Below are positions 1 to 9,119 of a stretch of 12,499 nt of DNA, piece after piece; the first letter of the stretch is position 1, and every line of letters starts with the position of its first letter. A program made the translations under genes and the position numbers. This DNA comes from Mycoplasma sp. UBA710 (GTDB lineage: Bacteria; Bacillota_I; Bacilli_A; Mycoplasmatales; Metamycoplasmataceae), in the NCBI GenBank assembly GCA_002298905.1, contig DBMA01000003.1, positions 1 through 12,499 on the forward strand, given 5' to 3'. The notes beneath the pieces are model-generated. The model was not told where the DNA came from, made no database searches, and saw only the letters and a list, made by a program, of their open reading frames with translations.

Positions 1-31
1 ATTATATTTTTATATTATTGAAAATCAATGT

Positions 32-2038
32 TTATAATTTTACATCATATAATCATTCATAACGAATAAGCTCTTGATATACTTCAAATTGTTTATCTCT
101 AGTTCCAAATCCAACTTTCTCATCTTTATCTAAAAATAATTGTAATCCTGTGGCTTGGAAAACTTTATATACTTTTGTTATTGGTGATTCACCATCTTTA
201 TAAGTAGTTCTTCTTTGATTGATTCTTCCAAAAATTCTAATTTTTTGAATATTTTTTAATAATGCTGCTTCAGTGCCTCTACCTTCGTTTACTAATCTTT
301 CAATTTGTTGATTATAATCTACACCATATATAGCTCTAAATGTATCTTCAAATGTATCTTTGCTTTTATCTAATAAAAACTCAATATTTTGATTAAATTC
401 ATTATCATAAATAATTGGTTCAATTTTAGGGTTTGAAACATTAAATTTAGATTTTACATAATTTTTTTGTTGATTCATTCATAAATTAAAAAATCATTTA
501 TCTTCTTGCATTTTTGACATATTAGAAATTTCTGTAAGTTTAGGGTGTCCATCTGGATATGAATAAGATAACCCATATGATCCATCATTAACCATATTTA
601 TGCCCATACGTTGTAAAATAGATTTTTTTGTATAAAATAAATCAATATCTTTAATATTAATATTAAATTGGAATGATTGTGTTTTAACAATAGAACCATC
701 CAATTTTGATTTTACATCAATATTTGTAACTACAATAACTCTATTCACTATTGGAAAGATATTACCTTCAAATTTCAATACTCCTTCAATTAATTCTAAA
801 AATCTTGAAGAAACAAAGTTATATTCATAATTTTCAAAATCGAATCCTAAATTGTTATTATAATTTAATGAATCAACAAGCAATTTTAAAACAGGGGTTT
901 CTAATATATTTTCTTTAATTCCTTTACTTGCATCTAAGAAATATTTTAAATAACTTACATATTCTTTACCTTGTTTTATACATAAAATATTTGGATCAAA
1001 AAGTTCTCTTGTAAATTCTAAATCTTTTAATGCTTCTTTTCTATCAATATATGTATTAATTCTTTCTGCTTCTAGTTCTGTTTTTGTTATATTAGGTAAA
1101 ACTAAGTGGTAACCTGTATAAATAGTTTTATTAACTGATTTAGTTAATCAAGTATCTAACATATTTTGCCCTGAAATGGTAATAGAATCTACATAATAAT
1201 TATCTACTGAAAGAATACGACCTCTATATAAAAATTTTCTAAATGATTTATCTTCTTTTAAATCAAATGAAATTCCTTTTTTAGTATCTACTACAATAAT
1301 ATTTTTTTTATCAGCTCATTTTGATTCATTTTCTGAAATAAATGATTTTCTTTGTGTATCATAGTAATTTATTTCAGCTTTAGCATCAAAATTTTTATCT
1401 TTTGATAATTCTTTATAAATTACATCTATAAAATCTTCTTTATTATAACTTCCAAAAGAATATTTGTCATTCTCTGACATTTTTACTAATTCTTCATAAG
1501 TTATGTCTTGAATTTTTTCATTATTAGATTCTAATGATCAAGAAATTTCATATAAATCTGTATTTAAAAATTCATTTTCATTCTCTGCATTTACAACTTT
1601 AATACTAAATGAAATAGTTTTCTTAGTTAAGTTATTTTTAAAATCAACAACTTCATATTTAAATAAATTACTTTTAGTTAATGAACTTGAAATCAGTTTA
1701 TTATAAATATCTTCTGTAGATAATGTTCTAATTGACTCTAATTCTTTAGTAGTAATTTGAAAATTTGGGAATGATATTTTATTTAATTCGTCAACTTTAT
1801 TAGCAATTTCTGAATTTAATGAAGATTCATTTTTATCATAAATTACATTTCTTAAAATTGACTCTGAATTTTGTAATATGTTGTTATTTTGGTTTGTAAT
1901 TGGGTTATTGGTATTAGGTGTGTTATTAGTGTTATTCACATTATTAGATGTTAATCTTAAACTAACACCTGTAGCAATAGCTGCAGCTGTTAATATAGAT
2001 GCTCCACTAATTATTCCGAATATCAAGGATTTTTTCAT
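32..2038 (-). CDS. Membrane-anchored or secreted hypothetical surface protein, 668 aa
   Basis: I do not recognise this protein as a named family. The frame runs unbroken from ATG at 2038 to TAA at 32-34, provided UGA is Trp (for example at 1538-1540, 494-496, 479-481 and 53-55). Residues 1-3 are MKK, followed by one hydrophobic, Ala/Gly/Ile-rich segment (about 5-28), so an uncleaved signal anchor or Sec signal is likely. Next comes an Asn/Thr/Pro-rich linker (about 31-56), then about 600 mostly polar residues rich in Lys, Asn, Glu and Ile. The layout is that of mollicute surface lipoproteins, but there is no cysteine in the signal region. Residues about 88-165 loosely recall mollicute lipoprotein-associated repeats, which is a weak impression. 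It has its own likely promoter at 2067-2075 and is separated from the upstream gene by 88 nt. The function is unknown; an extracellular location is inferred. Confidence 0.85.
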
Positions 2039-2066
2039 AATTGTTATCTCGCTTTCTTCCTACATG

Positions 2067-2075
2067 ATTTTATCA
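2067..2075 (-). promoter_or_regulatory. Extended -10 promoter for the surface-protein gene
   Basis: On the minus strand this reads TG-A-TAAAAT, an extended -10 element whose hexamer (2072-2067) matches TATAAT at five of six positions. It lies 28 nt upstream of the ATG at 2038, leaving a leader of roughly 20-25 nt. There is no good -35 hexamer 17 nt upstream, where only A/T tracts are found; extended -10 promoters often do without one. A GAG triplet at 2050-2048, 9 nt before the ATG, could act as a weak ribosome site. An AGGAAG at 2061-2056 is probably too far away. Confidence 0.55.
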
Positions 2076-2080
2076 CTTTT

Positions 2081-2108
2081 TATTTAAATAAATTTTTTTA
2101 TTTAAATA
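2081..2108. repeat. Perfect 12-bp AT-only inverted repeat with 4-nt loop
   Basis: The arms 2081-2092 (tatttaaataaa) and 2097-2108 (tttatttaaata) are exact reverse complements around a TTTT loop. The repeat lies between the stop of the DUF2779 gene (2127) and the extended -10 of the next gene (2075-2067), so it covers the place where a -35 element would be. On the transcribed strand it is followed by AAAAG rather than a T run, so it is not a textbook terminator for the upstream gene. It could be a weak terminator, an operator or an A-tract upstream element, or a by-product of the extreme AT content. Confidence 0.5.
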
Positions 2109-2126
2109 TTTTTTATTTGAAGAAAA

Positions 2127-3908
2127 TTATTTTTTTGTATTCATATTTATTAAATTTTTAACAAAGAAATAAACCATAATCATTGCCTTAACATCATTTT
2201 CACAATATTGCTTTAATTCCTCTGCTTCATTATTTCATTCATTATTGCCTATTACCATTAAGTATCTTTGAATTGCTTTATTCATTGCCATTAGTCCATT
2301 TTGAACTTTCAAGGATTTATAAGGAGTAATCATAATTGGTAATTTAATTTTAGAATGAGTAATATAATTTTCAATTTTCTTAATTGATGAAAAACCTAAA
2401 AGATCAGGGATAAAAATTGGTGGGATTTTTTCTTTGCCTTTGCATGCAAATAAATCATTTAAATCAATTGTTTTTTTCTTAATTTCATTTAATTTTAATT
2501 TATATTGATTATAAAGATCTTCATCTTTATATCTTATTAAATTAACCATATCTTTGATTTTTGATAATTCATAATTTTGATTATAAACAACATAGTAATC
2601 AATATTATCTTGATAAATTAAATCTATAATTTCTATGCAATGATCTATAGAAATTTTTTGAGGATCTACAACATGATTGTTTTTATATATTATTTTTTCG
2701 TTATCAGTTGTAATAATTGAAACTTGAAACACTAATTGTTGATAAGGTTGAGTATGGGGCAAAATAATATAAGGCATTGAAAAACCTTCAAAATCATATC
2801 ATACAACTTTTGATGTTTTGATTTTATCAATATATTCCTTTGCTCTTTCACAATCAATAATTATTTCATTATTTAAAATTGATTTCAATGATAGCTTCAT
2901 TTTTTTAAAATCTTCTAATGTTTTTTGATTAGATGATAATTCTAAAAGTTCTTTTTTATTTAATACATTTCCGCTATATTGTTGAATTTGATATTTTTCA
3001 AAATCAAAAATTTTTGCAAAATTTTCATTACTTCCTCACAATGTTACATCTTCTGTAGTTGGTTCATGATAATTATTGATATTTTTAGCTTCTCTTATTT
3101 TATTAATATAAGAATCGAAATCATCTAAAAATAAGGAAAGTTCAACAACTTCTTCTGTATTTTTTTTCTTTATTTTAGGATTGAATACTTTTTTTGTTTT
3201 TGTAATAATTTCTCCTGAAAGTAATTTATTAATAATTGTTTCTTTTGCTTGTTCTTGCAAAGTTTTTTTAGTATTGTTACTAGGACCTTCTTTTAAGGTT
3301 CAACAATATGGAGATGAAACAAAAGATAAATCTTTTGCTTTGTAATAATCTTTTGTTTTGTCATATGTAAAAAATAAGTAATTATTAATCGGAATATTTA
3401 ATTTTTGACAAACATTGTAATCAAAATAAGCTTTAATATAATTTTTTAATTTTGATTTAGAACTATGAAGTAAAGAAAATAATGATTGATTTGTTTTGTC
3501 ATAAATGGCGCACTTAGCAATCATATCCTCATAAATGAAAATTGGGTTAACAATTATATCAATACTTGGATCTTTTAAAATTTCTATTGTTTTGTTAAAA
3601 GCTAATTCTTGTTTTTTTTCATTAACAATATAAATGTTTTTATTTTTAAATGTTTTTTTAATTTGATCAAGAAATAATTTTTGGACTAAATCATATCCTG
3701 TTTTAATAATATCAATATGTTGATAATTATCTAGTTGTTCAATTTCTCAATCATTCATAATTTCTCAAAAAGAATTTGATAAATCATCTTCATTATCATG
3801 TTCTAAATTTTTTAAATTTTGATTGCAATCATTGTGTCATATAAAATATTTTTGACAGGTTAATAAATATTCTAATTGTTTATATGTAATATATTTTTTT
3901 AGATTCAT
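2127..3908 (-). CDS. DUF2779 (UU173-type) protein, predicted two-part nuclease, 593 aa
   Basis: One frame from ATG 3908 to TAA 2127-2129 once UGA is Trp (3300-3302, 3036-3038, 2799-2801, 2235-2237). The N-terminus (ITYKQLEYLLTCQKYFIWHN, residues 7-26) has the Cys-plus-aromatic pattern of Cas4-like PD-(D/E)XK proteins. At the expected active site (about 129-155), however, I see A134, L146 and H148 where Asp, Glu and Lys are usual. The C-terminal half carries the DUF2779 hallmarks: WYDFEGF (D372, E374), PYQQLVFQ, YNQNYE (E447), IDLNDLF (D482), GFSSIKKI and YCENDVKAM (Y568, D572). These resemble DEDDy exonuclease motifs. ATGs at 3914 and 3917 are alternative starts; I chose 3908 because it begins the family-like N-terminus. 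No Shine-Dalgarno is visible, so coupling to the toxin-like gene ending at 3928 is likely. Family membership is fairly secure; nuclease activity is inferred, and no substrate is known. Confidence 0.82.
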
Positions 3909-3927
3909 AAACATCATAATTTTATTA

Positions 3928-4341
3928 TTATTTTTTGAAATTTTTTCAATCAATTTTTAAAAGATAATCAGAAAAATCAGAACCACTGTGCGCTAATACT
4001 AATTTATCTTTTAAATTGTTAATAATTATTTTTTTACCTTCAGGAGTTTTTTGAGTAGTTTTGTTAAAACCGTATAAATAATAAATTGAATCATCAATAA
4101 TAAAAAAGAAAAGACGCACATTATTAAATGCATCTTTTGTTTTTATTTTTCAAATATTATTTTGAAATTTTTTGATACTAACTTTATCTAAATTAATACC
4201 AAATGATTCTAATAGTTTCATTTGATTGACAGTTTTCAATCAAATTTTTGAATCAAGACTATCTAAATATTCTTTTGCTAAATTCTTTTTTTTATTTTTA
4301 ATAAAAAAATATGATGAATATATTTTTATTGGATCATTCAT
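3928..4341 (-). CDS. RelE/HigB-family (phage Gp49-like, DUF891) toxin-like protein, 137 aa
   Basis: An intact frame from ATG 4341 to TAA 3928-3930 with UGA as Trp (4240-4242, 4150-4152, 3946-3948). The pattern is that of the Gp49/HigB branch of RelE toxins: an N-terminal helical part (about 14-50), then NIWKIKTKDAFNNVRLFFF (the family's LWELR...yRifY strand pair), then YYLYGFNKTTQKTPEGKK (the family's LhgFxKKtqKtP motif), then a C-terminal helix. It is somewhat longer than the usual 100-120 residues. In the family these are ribosome-dependent mRNA endonucleases neutralised by an adjacent helix-turn-helix antitoxin. No such antitoxin is present: the gene starts 4 nt after atpC and is followed within 10-20 nt by the DUF2779 gene. 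There is no Shine-Dalgarno, so translation probably depends on atpC coupling. Family assignment is good; toxicity is not shown, and it may be a domesticated orphan. Confidence 0.75.
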
Positions 4342-4345
4342 AATT

Positions 4346-4747
4346 TTATTTTAAAAGAGTTTCTAACTTATTTAACGCTCTTTTTAGTGTCAATTCTGTT
4401 TTATATTTTTCGATATTATTAGAATTTAATAATTGTAATTTTTCATTTGCTTTATCAATAGTTGCTTGAATTTCATTTTTATCTAAATGTTCTTTTCACT
4501 GAATATCATCAGTAAAAATATCAATATAATTTTTTTCCACAAAAACAATACCGCCACCAATAGCTGCTATTTTAGTAACTCCGCTCTCTTTAATAAATAA
4601 AGATGAAATTTCGATAGCAGAAATAAATGGAATTCTATTTTTTTGCAATCCAATATAGCCTTCAGAAGTTTTTAAAGTTACTATATCAACTTCTTTTTCA
4701 TAAAACAATCCATAAGGTGTAGATATTGTTAATTTAAACATTGACAT
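4346..4747 (-). CDS. atpC: F1Fo ATP synthase subunit epsilon, 133 aa
   Basis: Epsilon forms part of the central stalk, links gamma to the c-ring and can inhibit ATP hydrolysis. The N-terminal beta-sandwich is recognisable (FKLTISTPYGLFYEKEVDIV, then TSEGYIGLQKNRIPF and the AAIGGGIVFVEKN strand pair). After a UGA-coded Trp at 4496-4498 the frame continues into a Lys/Leu/Asn-rich helical hairpin (about residues 86-133) and ends at TAA 4346-4348. The length is normal for the family. The ATG at 4747 overlaps the atpD stop by one base (TAATG), with AAGGA 13 nt upstream. A second ATG at 4741 is possible but further from that site. The last codon lies only 4 nt from the start of the toxin-like gene. 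Confidence 0.95.
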
Positions 4748-6147
4748 TATTTATTATTTTCCTTTTTAGCTTTTGCAACAGCTTCATCAATTGTTCCTAC
4801 ATATAAAAATGCTTCTTCAGGTAAATTATCATGTTTACCTTCTAAAATTTCTTTAAAAGATCTAATATTTTCACTTAGTGGAACAAATTTACCAGGAATT
4901 CCTGAAAATTTTTCAGCAACATCAAATGGTTGAGATAAAAAGTTTCTTATTCTTCTTGCTCGATGAACAATTAATTTATCTTCATCAGATAATTCATCCA
5001 TTCCTAAAATAGCAATAATATCTTGCAATTCTTTAAATCTTTGCAAAATAGATTGCACTTGACGAGCAGTCTCATAATGCTCATTCCCAATAATCAATGG
5101 GTCTAGCATTCTTGATGATGAACCTAATGGATCAACAGCTGGATAAATTCCTAAAGCTGCTATATTACGATCTAAAACTGTTTTTGCATCTAAATGAGTA
5201 AAAGTTGTGGCAGGTGCTGGATCTGTTAAATCATCTGCAGGAACATAAACAGCTTGGACAGAAGTAATTGAACCTTTAACAGTTGAAGTAATTCTTTCTT
5301 GTAATTGTCCCATTTCAGTTGCTAATGTTGGTTGATACCCAACAGCTGAAGGCATACGTCCTAATAAAGCAGAAACTTCAGATCCTGCTTGAGTAAATCT
5401 AAAAATGTTATCAATAAATAAAAGAACATCTTGATTTAACTCATCTCTAAAGTATTCAGCCATTGTTAGACCTGTTAAAGCAACTCTCATTCTTGCCCCT
5501 GGAGGTTCGTTCATTTGACCAAAAACTAATGCTGTTTTATCAATAACACCTGCTGCAATCATTTCATGAAATAGATCGTTTCCTTCTCTAGTTCTTTCTC
5601 CAACTCCGGCAAATACTGATAGACCACCATGTTGTTTTGCAATATTATTAATTAATTCTTGAACTAAAACAGTTTTACCAACTCCAGCTCCTCCAAATAA
5701 ACCAATTTTTCCACCTTTAACATATGGAACCAGTAAATCAATAACTTTAATTCCTGTTTCTAAAATTTCTGAAGATGATTTTTGTTCTTCATATGATGGA
5801 GCAAGTCTATGAATTGGCATATATTTAGTTGCTTTAGGAGCGGGTTTTTCATCTATTGGATCTCCTAAAACATTAAACATTCTAGATAATACTTCTTTCC
5901 CTACTGGAACTGTAATTGGAGCTCCTGTATCAATTACTTCTAAACCTCTAATTAACCCTTCAGTTGTTCCCATTGAAATTGTTCTTACAGTATTATCTCC
6001 TATGTGTTGAGCAACTTCGAAAATATATTTATTACCTTCATAATTTAATTCAAGAGCATTTAAAATAGCAGGTATTTTTGATTTTTCAAAACGGACATCA
6101 ACTACCGGCCCTAATATTTGAACAATTTTTCCTATATTTTTATTCAT
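4747..6147 (-). CDS. atpD: F1Fo ATP synthase subunit beta, 466 aa
   Basis: This is the catalytic subunit of F1 (three copies), on the cytoplasmic face. It is full length and contains no Trp. Visible motifs: P-loop GGAGVGKT (152-159); GERTREGND (183-191) with the catalytic Glu at 184; Walker B LLFIDNIFR (242-250); ALLGRMPSAVGYQPTL (260-275); and a DELSDED lever (384-390), the counterpart of the usual DELSEED. The sequence is very close to the bacterial consensus, as expected for beta. The start overlaps the atpG end by 8 nt (6140-6147). AGGAG at 6158-6154, inside atpG and 6 nt before the ATG, is a strong ribosome site. The stop shares one base with the atpC start. Confidence 0.98.
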   Translation of the reverse strand: MNKNIGKIVQILGPVVDVRFEKSKIPAILNALELNYEGNKYIFEVAQHIGDNTVRTISMGTTEGLIRGLEVIDTGAPITVPVGKEVLSRMFNVLGDPIDEKPAPKATKYMPIHRLAPSYEEQKSSSEILETGIKVIDLLVPYVKGGKIGLFGGAGVGKTVLVQELINNIAKQHGGLSVFAGVGERTREGNDLFHEMIAAGVIDKTALVFGQMNEPPGARMRVALTGLTMAEYFRDELNQDVLLFIDNIFRFTQAGSEVSALLGRMPSAVGYQPTLATEMGQLQERITSTVKGSITSVQAVYVPADDLTDPAPATTFTHLDAKTVLDRNIAALGIYPAVDPLGSSSRMLDPLIIGNEHYETARQVQSILQRFKELQDIIAILGMDELSDEDKLIVHRARRIRNFLSQPFDVAEKFSGIPGKFVPLSENIRSFKEILEGKHDNLPEEAFLYVGTIDEAVAKAKKENNK

Positions 6148-6997
6148 TTTGTGCTCCTGCTACAATCTCTGTAATTTCTTGTGTAATTTTTGATTGTCTT
6201 ATCTTATTATATTGTTTTTCTAAATCATTGATAATATCTAAAGCATTATCTGAAGCATTTTCCATTGCCATTCTTCTTGATGATATTTCTGAAATTTTAG
6301 AAGAAGTCATTGTTGAATAAATAATTGCTCCTAAGTATAATGGCAAAGCTTTTTTAATAACTGTTTCTACATTTGGTTCAAATTCAGCATTTTTAGATAC
6401 TTGATTGTTTTTTGATAATTCTTCTCTTTTTCTTCTTGAAAATGGAAATATTTTTTTATCATTTGCATTATAAGTAATTGAATTAATAAATTCTGTTTCT
6501 AAAATATGAATTGATCGGATCTCATTATGTAGTAACATGGGGAATAATTTATCAACTATCTTATCAATTACTTCATAATTTGGTTCTTCTCCTACTTCTT
6601 CAAAAGATAAAATAATTTTTTCAGGATTAAAATTCTTCTTCAAGAATTTAGAACCTTTAGTTCCTATAATAAATAAATAATCATTCTCTGTAATATTTTT
6701 TCTTGCTAATTTAATAATATTTGAGTTATATGCTCCACACATCCCAATATCTGAAGTAATAACAATAAAAGCTCTAGGTTTTGAAGGATCTAACTTAATA
6801 ATATCATTTCAATTTTTAATTTTAATATCAATATTATGAAACACATCTTCAATTCTTGATGAATAAGATAAAACTTTTTCATAATTTCTTTTGGCAGTTT
6901 TAATTTTAGAAGTTGCTACCAATTCCATTGCTTTAGTAATTTTTCTAATGGAAGAAACAGTGTCTTTTCTTGATTTGACATCTTTTAAAGAAGGCAT
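6140..6997 (-). CDS. atpG: F1Fo ATP synthase subunit gamma, 285 aa
   Basis: Gamma is the rotating central shaft inside the alpha3beta3 hexamer. The N-terminal helix has the family signature (SIRKITKAMELVATSKIKTA, about residues 16-35). The middle has SDIGMCGAYNSN, the counterpart of the conserved SDRGLCGGfN loop. The C-terminal helix contains SSRRMAMENASDNALDIIND, again typical. A UGA-coded Trp at 6809-6811 joins two pieces that would look separate under the standard code. The length is normal. The start at 6997 is 3 nt after the atpA stop, with AGGAG at 7013-7009 (11-nt spacer) inside atpA. The end overlaps the atpD start by 8 nt. The sequence is less conserved than alpha and beta, which is normal for gamma. 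Confidence 0.96.
6154..6158 (-). promoter_or_regulatory. Strong ribosome binding site for atpD
   Basis: The minus strand reads AGGAG followed by CACAAA and then the atpD ATG (6147). It lies inside the last codons of atpG, so atpD can recruit ribosomes on its own as well as through the 8-nt gene overlap. Confidence 0.75.
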
Positions 6998-7000
6998 AAA

Positions 7001-8566
7001 TTATTTATCTCCTGTTTCTTTATTTTGATTATTTTTAACTATTCCATTACTTATTATAAAGTTATCTACAAAAGTTTTAAATGTGGTCATCATTCTATCA
7101 TTCAATTCTTTTGTGATTTCTTTAATATTATTAATTTCTATTGCAATTTCATTAGCATTTGGATCTTTTTTAATAAAGTCTATTAAATTTTCTTTAAATT
7201 TATCAATATAATCGAATGGTACTTCTTCAATTAAATGATTTTTGATTGCAAATAAAATAATAATTTGAACTGATTGATCTAATGGAGAATATTGAGGTTG
7301 TTTTAATATTGAATATACTTTTTTACCATGTTCAAGAATTTTTTTAGTTGAATCATCCAAATCTGATGAAAATTGAGCAAAAGATTGCATTTCATTAAAT
7401 TGAGATAATTCTAATTTCAATGAAGAAGATGACTGCTTCATAGCTTTAATTTGAGCTGATGAACCTACCCGTGAAACTGAAAACCCAACATCAATAGCCG
7501 GTCTTTGTCCTGAATTAAATAATGCTTCAGATGTAAAAATTTGACCATCAGTAATTGAAATAACATTAGTTGGAATATAAGCTGAAATGTCACCTGATTG
7601 AGTTTCAATGATGGGAAGTGCTGTAATTGAACCACCACCATATTTTTTATTAACACGAGCTGCTCTTTCTAATAATTGAGAGTGCAAATAAAAAACATCA
7701 CCAGGATATGCTTCACGACCAGGCGGTCTTCTTAATAATAAAGATAAAGTTCGATAAGCAATCGCATGTTTTGTTAAATCATCATAAACTATTAAAACAT
7801 CTTCACCTTTTTCCATTCATTCTTCTGCAATAGTAACACCAGAATATGGTGCTAAATATTGCAATGGTGACAATTCACTAGCCCCCGCAACAACTATGGT
7901 AGTATATTCCATAGCACCAGTAGTTTTTAATTTTTGCACAATTTGAGCAACTGTTGAATTCTTTTGTCCAATTGCAACATAAATACATTTAACATTTTTA
8001 CCTTTTTGATTTAAGATGGTATCTACTGCAATAGAAGTTTTTCCTGTTTGACGATCACCAATAATTAATTCTCTTTGACCTTTACCAATTGGGACTAAAG
8101 AATCAATTGCAATTAAACCGGTTTCTAAAGGTTGATTAACTGATTCTCTTGTCATAACTCCTGGAGCTATTTTAAAAACAACTCTTGTTTTTTTAGAATT
8201 AATAGGGCCCTTACCATCAATTGGTTCACCTAAAGCATTAATAACCCTACCAATCATTTGGTCTCCGACAGGAATAGAAACAACATTGTGTGTTCTTTTA
8301 ACTTTATCTCCTTCTTTTATAGAATTTGATTGTCCCATTAAAACAACACCAACAGCATCTTCTTCTAAATTCAATGCCATTCCATAAACATCATTAAATT
8401 CTAACAATTCACCTAATTTAACTTCATCAAGACCTGAAACTAAAGCAATTCCATCTCCAATTGAAAGAATTTCACCTTGTTCAGATTTTTTATTAATGTT
8501 TTTTTTGGAAAAATCTTTAATTTGTTTTTTGATAATTGATGAAATATCATTTGCATTTAAAGACAT
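7001..8566 (-). CDS. atpA: F1Fo ATP synthase subunit alpha, 521 aa
   Basis: The non-catalytic nucleotide-binding subunit of F1, alternating with beta in the hexamer. Two reading-frame pieces join through a UGA-coded Trp at 7817-7819. Motifs: P-loop GDRQTGKT (170-177); IYVAIGQKNSTVAQIV (195-210); Walker B-type VLIVYDD (257-263); RRPPGREAYPGD (279-290); and VGFSVSRVGSSAQ with the arginine finger at R366, encoded by the rare codon CGG. The start is ATG 8566, not the in-frame GTG at 8575, because that GTG belongs to a perfect Shine-Dalgarno (AGGAGGTG, 8580-8573) placed 6 nt before the ATG. The resulting protein begins MSLNANDISSII, as expected for alpha. The length is normal. The start lies just after the atpH stop (8568-8570), with one base between. 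Confidence 0.97.
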
Positions 8567-8567
8567 T

Positions 8568-9119
8568 TTATACACCTCCTTCTTCTGAATTAAATATTAA
8601 AGAATTTTTTATTGCTTTTAATTCTGATTTTACTGAATCTTCTATTACAATAGAACCAACAACAACTTTAAAGCCACCTATTAATTCTTTATCAATTAAA
8701 TTTTTTAAAATTATTTTTTTGTTTAACTCTTGAGAAATTTTTTCTTCAATTTTTTTTAATTTAACTGGTGTTAATTTCTCCACTGAATATATAATTCCTT
8801 GTTCTATTTTTAATATATCCTGTAAATATTTATTTAATTTATTTAGAATATCTTTAAAATATTTAAAATTATTTTTTGATACCAAAATTAAAGCAACATT
8901 AACTAAAGATCAATGAATATTTTTAAATACTTTTTTGATAATTTTTTCTTTTTCTAATTGTTGAATATTACTATCTAATAATAATGAAAATTCATTATTT
9001 TCATCTAAAGATTCAATTATTTGATTAACTTGAAGATAAATTTTTTTTGTTATCTTTTCTTCTTTTGCTATTTCCAAAAGAGCTAAAGCATAACCAATTT
9101 TTACTTCATTTTTAATCAT
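8568..9119 (-). CDS. atpH: F1Fo ATP synthase subunit delta, 183 aa
   Basis: Delta sits on top of F1 and ties it to the peripheral stalk (subunit b). The frame runs from ATG 9119 to TAA 8568-8570 with a UGA-coded Trp at 8910-8912. The N-terminal helical domain begins KIGYALALLEIAKEE, like the usual rYAkALfelA start. The C-terminal signature is ELIGGFKVVVGSIVIEDSVK with SELKAIKNSL following (about 145-174), matching the family's liGGf.i.igd.viDgSv..kL pattern. The length is normal. The ATG overlaps the atpF stop by one base (TAATG), and AGGAAG lies 8-9 nt upstream. The stop is one base from the atpA ATG. Delta is poorly conserved in general, so the C-terminal signature and gene position carry the call. 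Confidence 0.94.
8573..8580 (-). promoter_or_regulatory. Perfect Shine-Dalgarno for atpA
   Basis: The minus strand reads AGGAGGTG, then TATAAA, then the atpA ATG (8566). It is the longest match to the 16S rRNA tail noticed in the window and lies in the last codons of atpH. It decides the atpA start against the upstream in-frame GTG. Confidence 0.85.

Noticed and set aside
17..29. Small hairpin (5-bp arms, 3-nt loop) just after the surface-protein stop
   Set aside because: The stem is too short and AT-rich to call a terminator, and the region is cut off by the window edge.
32..2038. Possible pseudogene broken by several stops
   Set aside because: All apparent internal stops are UGA, read as Trp in this organism; the frame has no TAA or TAG. 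The same applies to the DUF2779, atpA, atpG, atpH, atpB and AtpI-like genes.
1878..2087. Plus-strand frame of 69 codons
   Set aside because: It lies opposite the signal and linker of the minus-strand surface protein; its hydrophobic look is the reverse complement of Asn/Thr/Ala codons and it has no ribosome site.
3909..3956. Upstream extension of the DUF2779 frame overlapping the toxin-like gene
   Set aside because: The frame is open to 3956, but the residues are Lys/Asn/Ile-rich filler, there is no ribosome site, and the family-like N-terminus begins at the ATG at 3908.
6078..6320. Plus-strand frame of 80 codons, and a similar one at 8536-8733
   Set aside because: They are antisense to the atpD/atpG and atpA/atpH junctions, which are certain genes on the minus strand.
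7465..7656. Second minus-strand frame of 63 codons inside atpA
   Set aside because: It is out of frame with the conserved alpha-subunit sequence and shows no features of its own.
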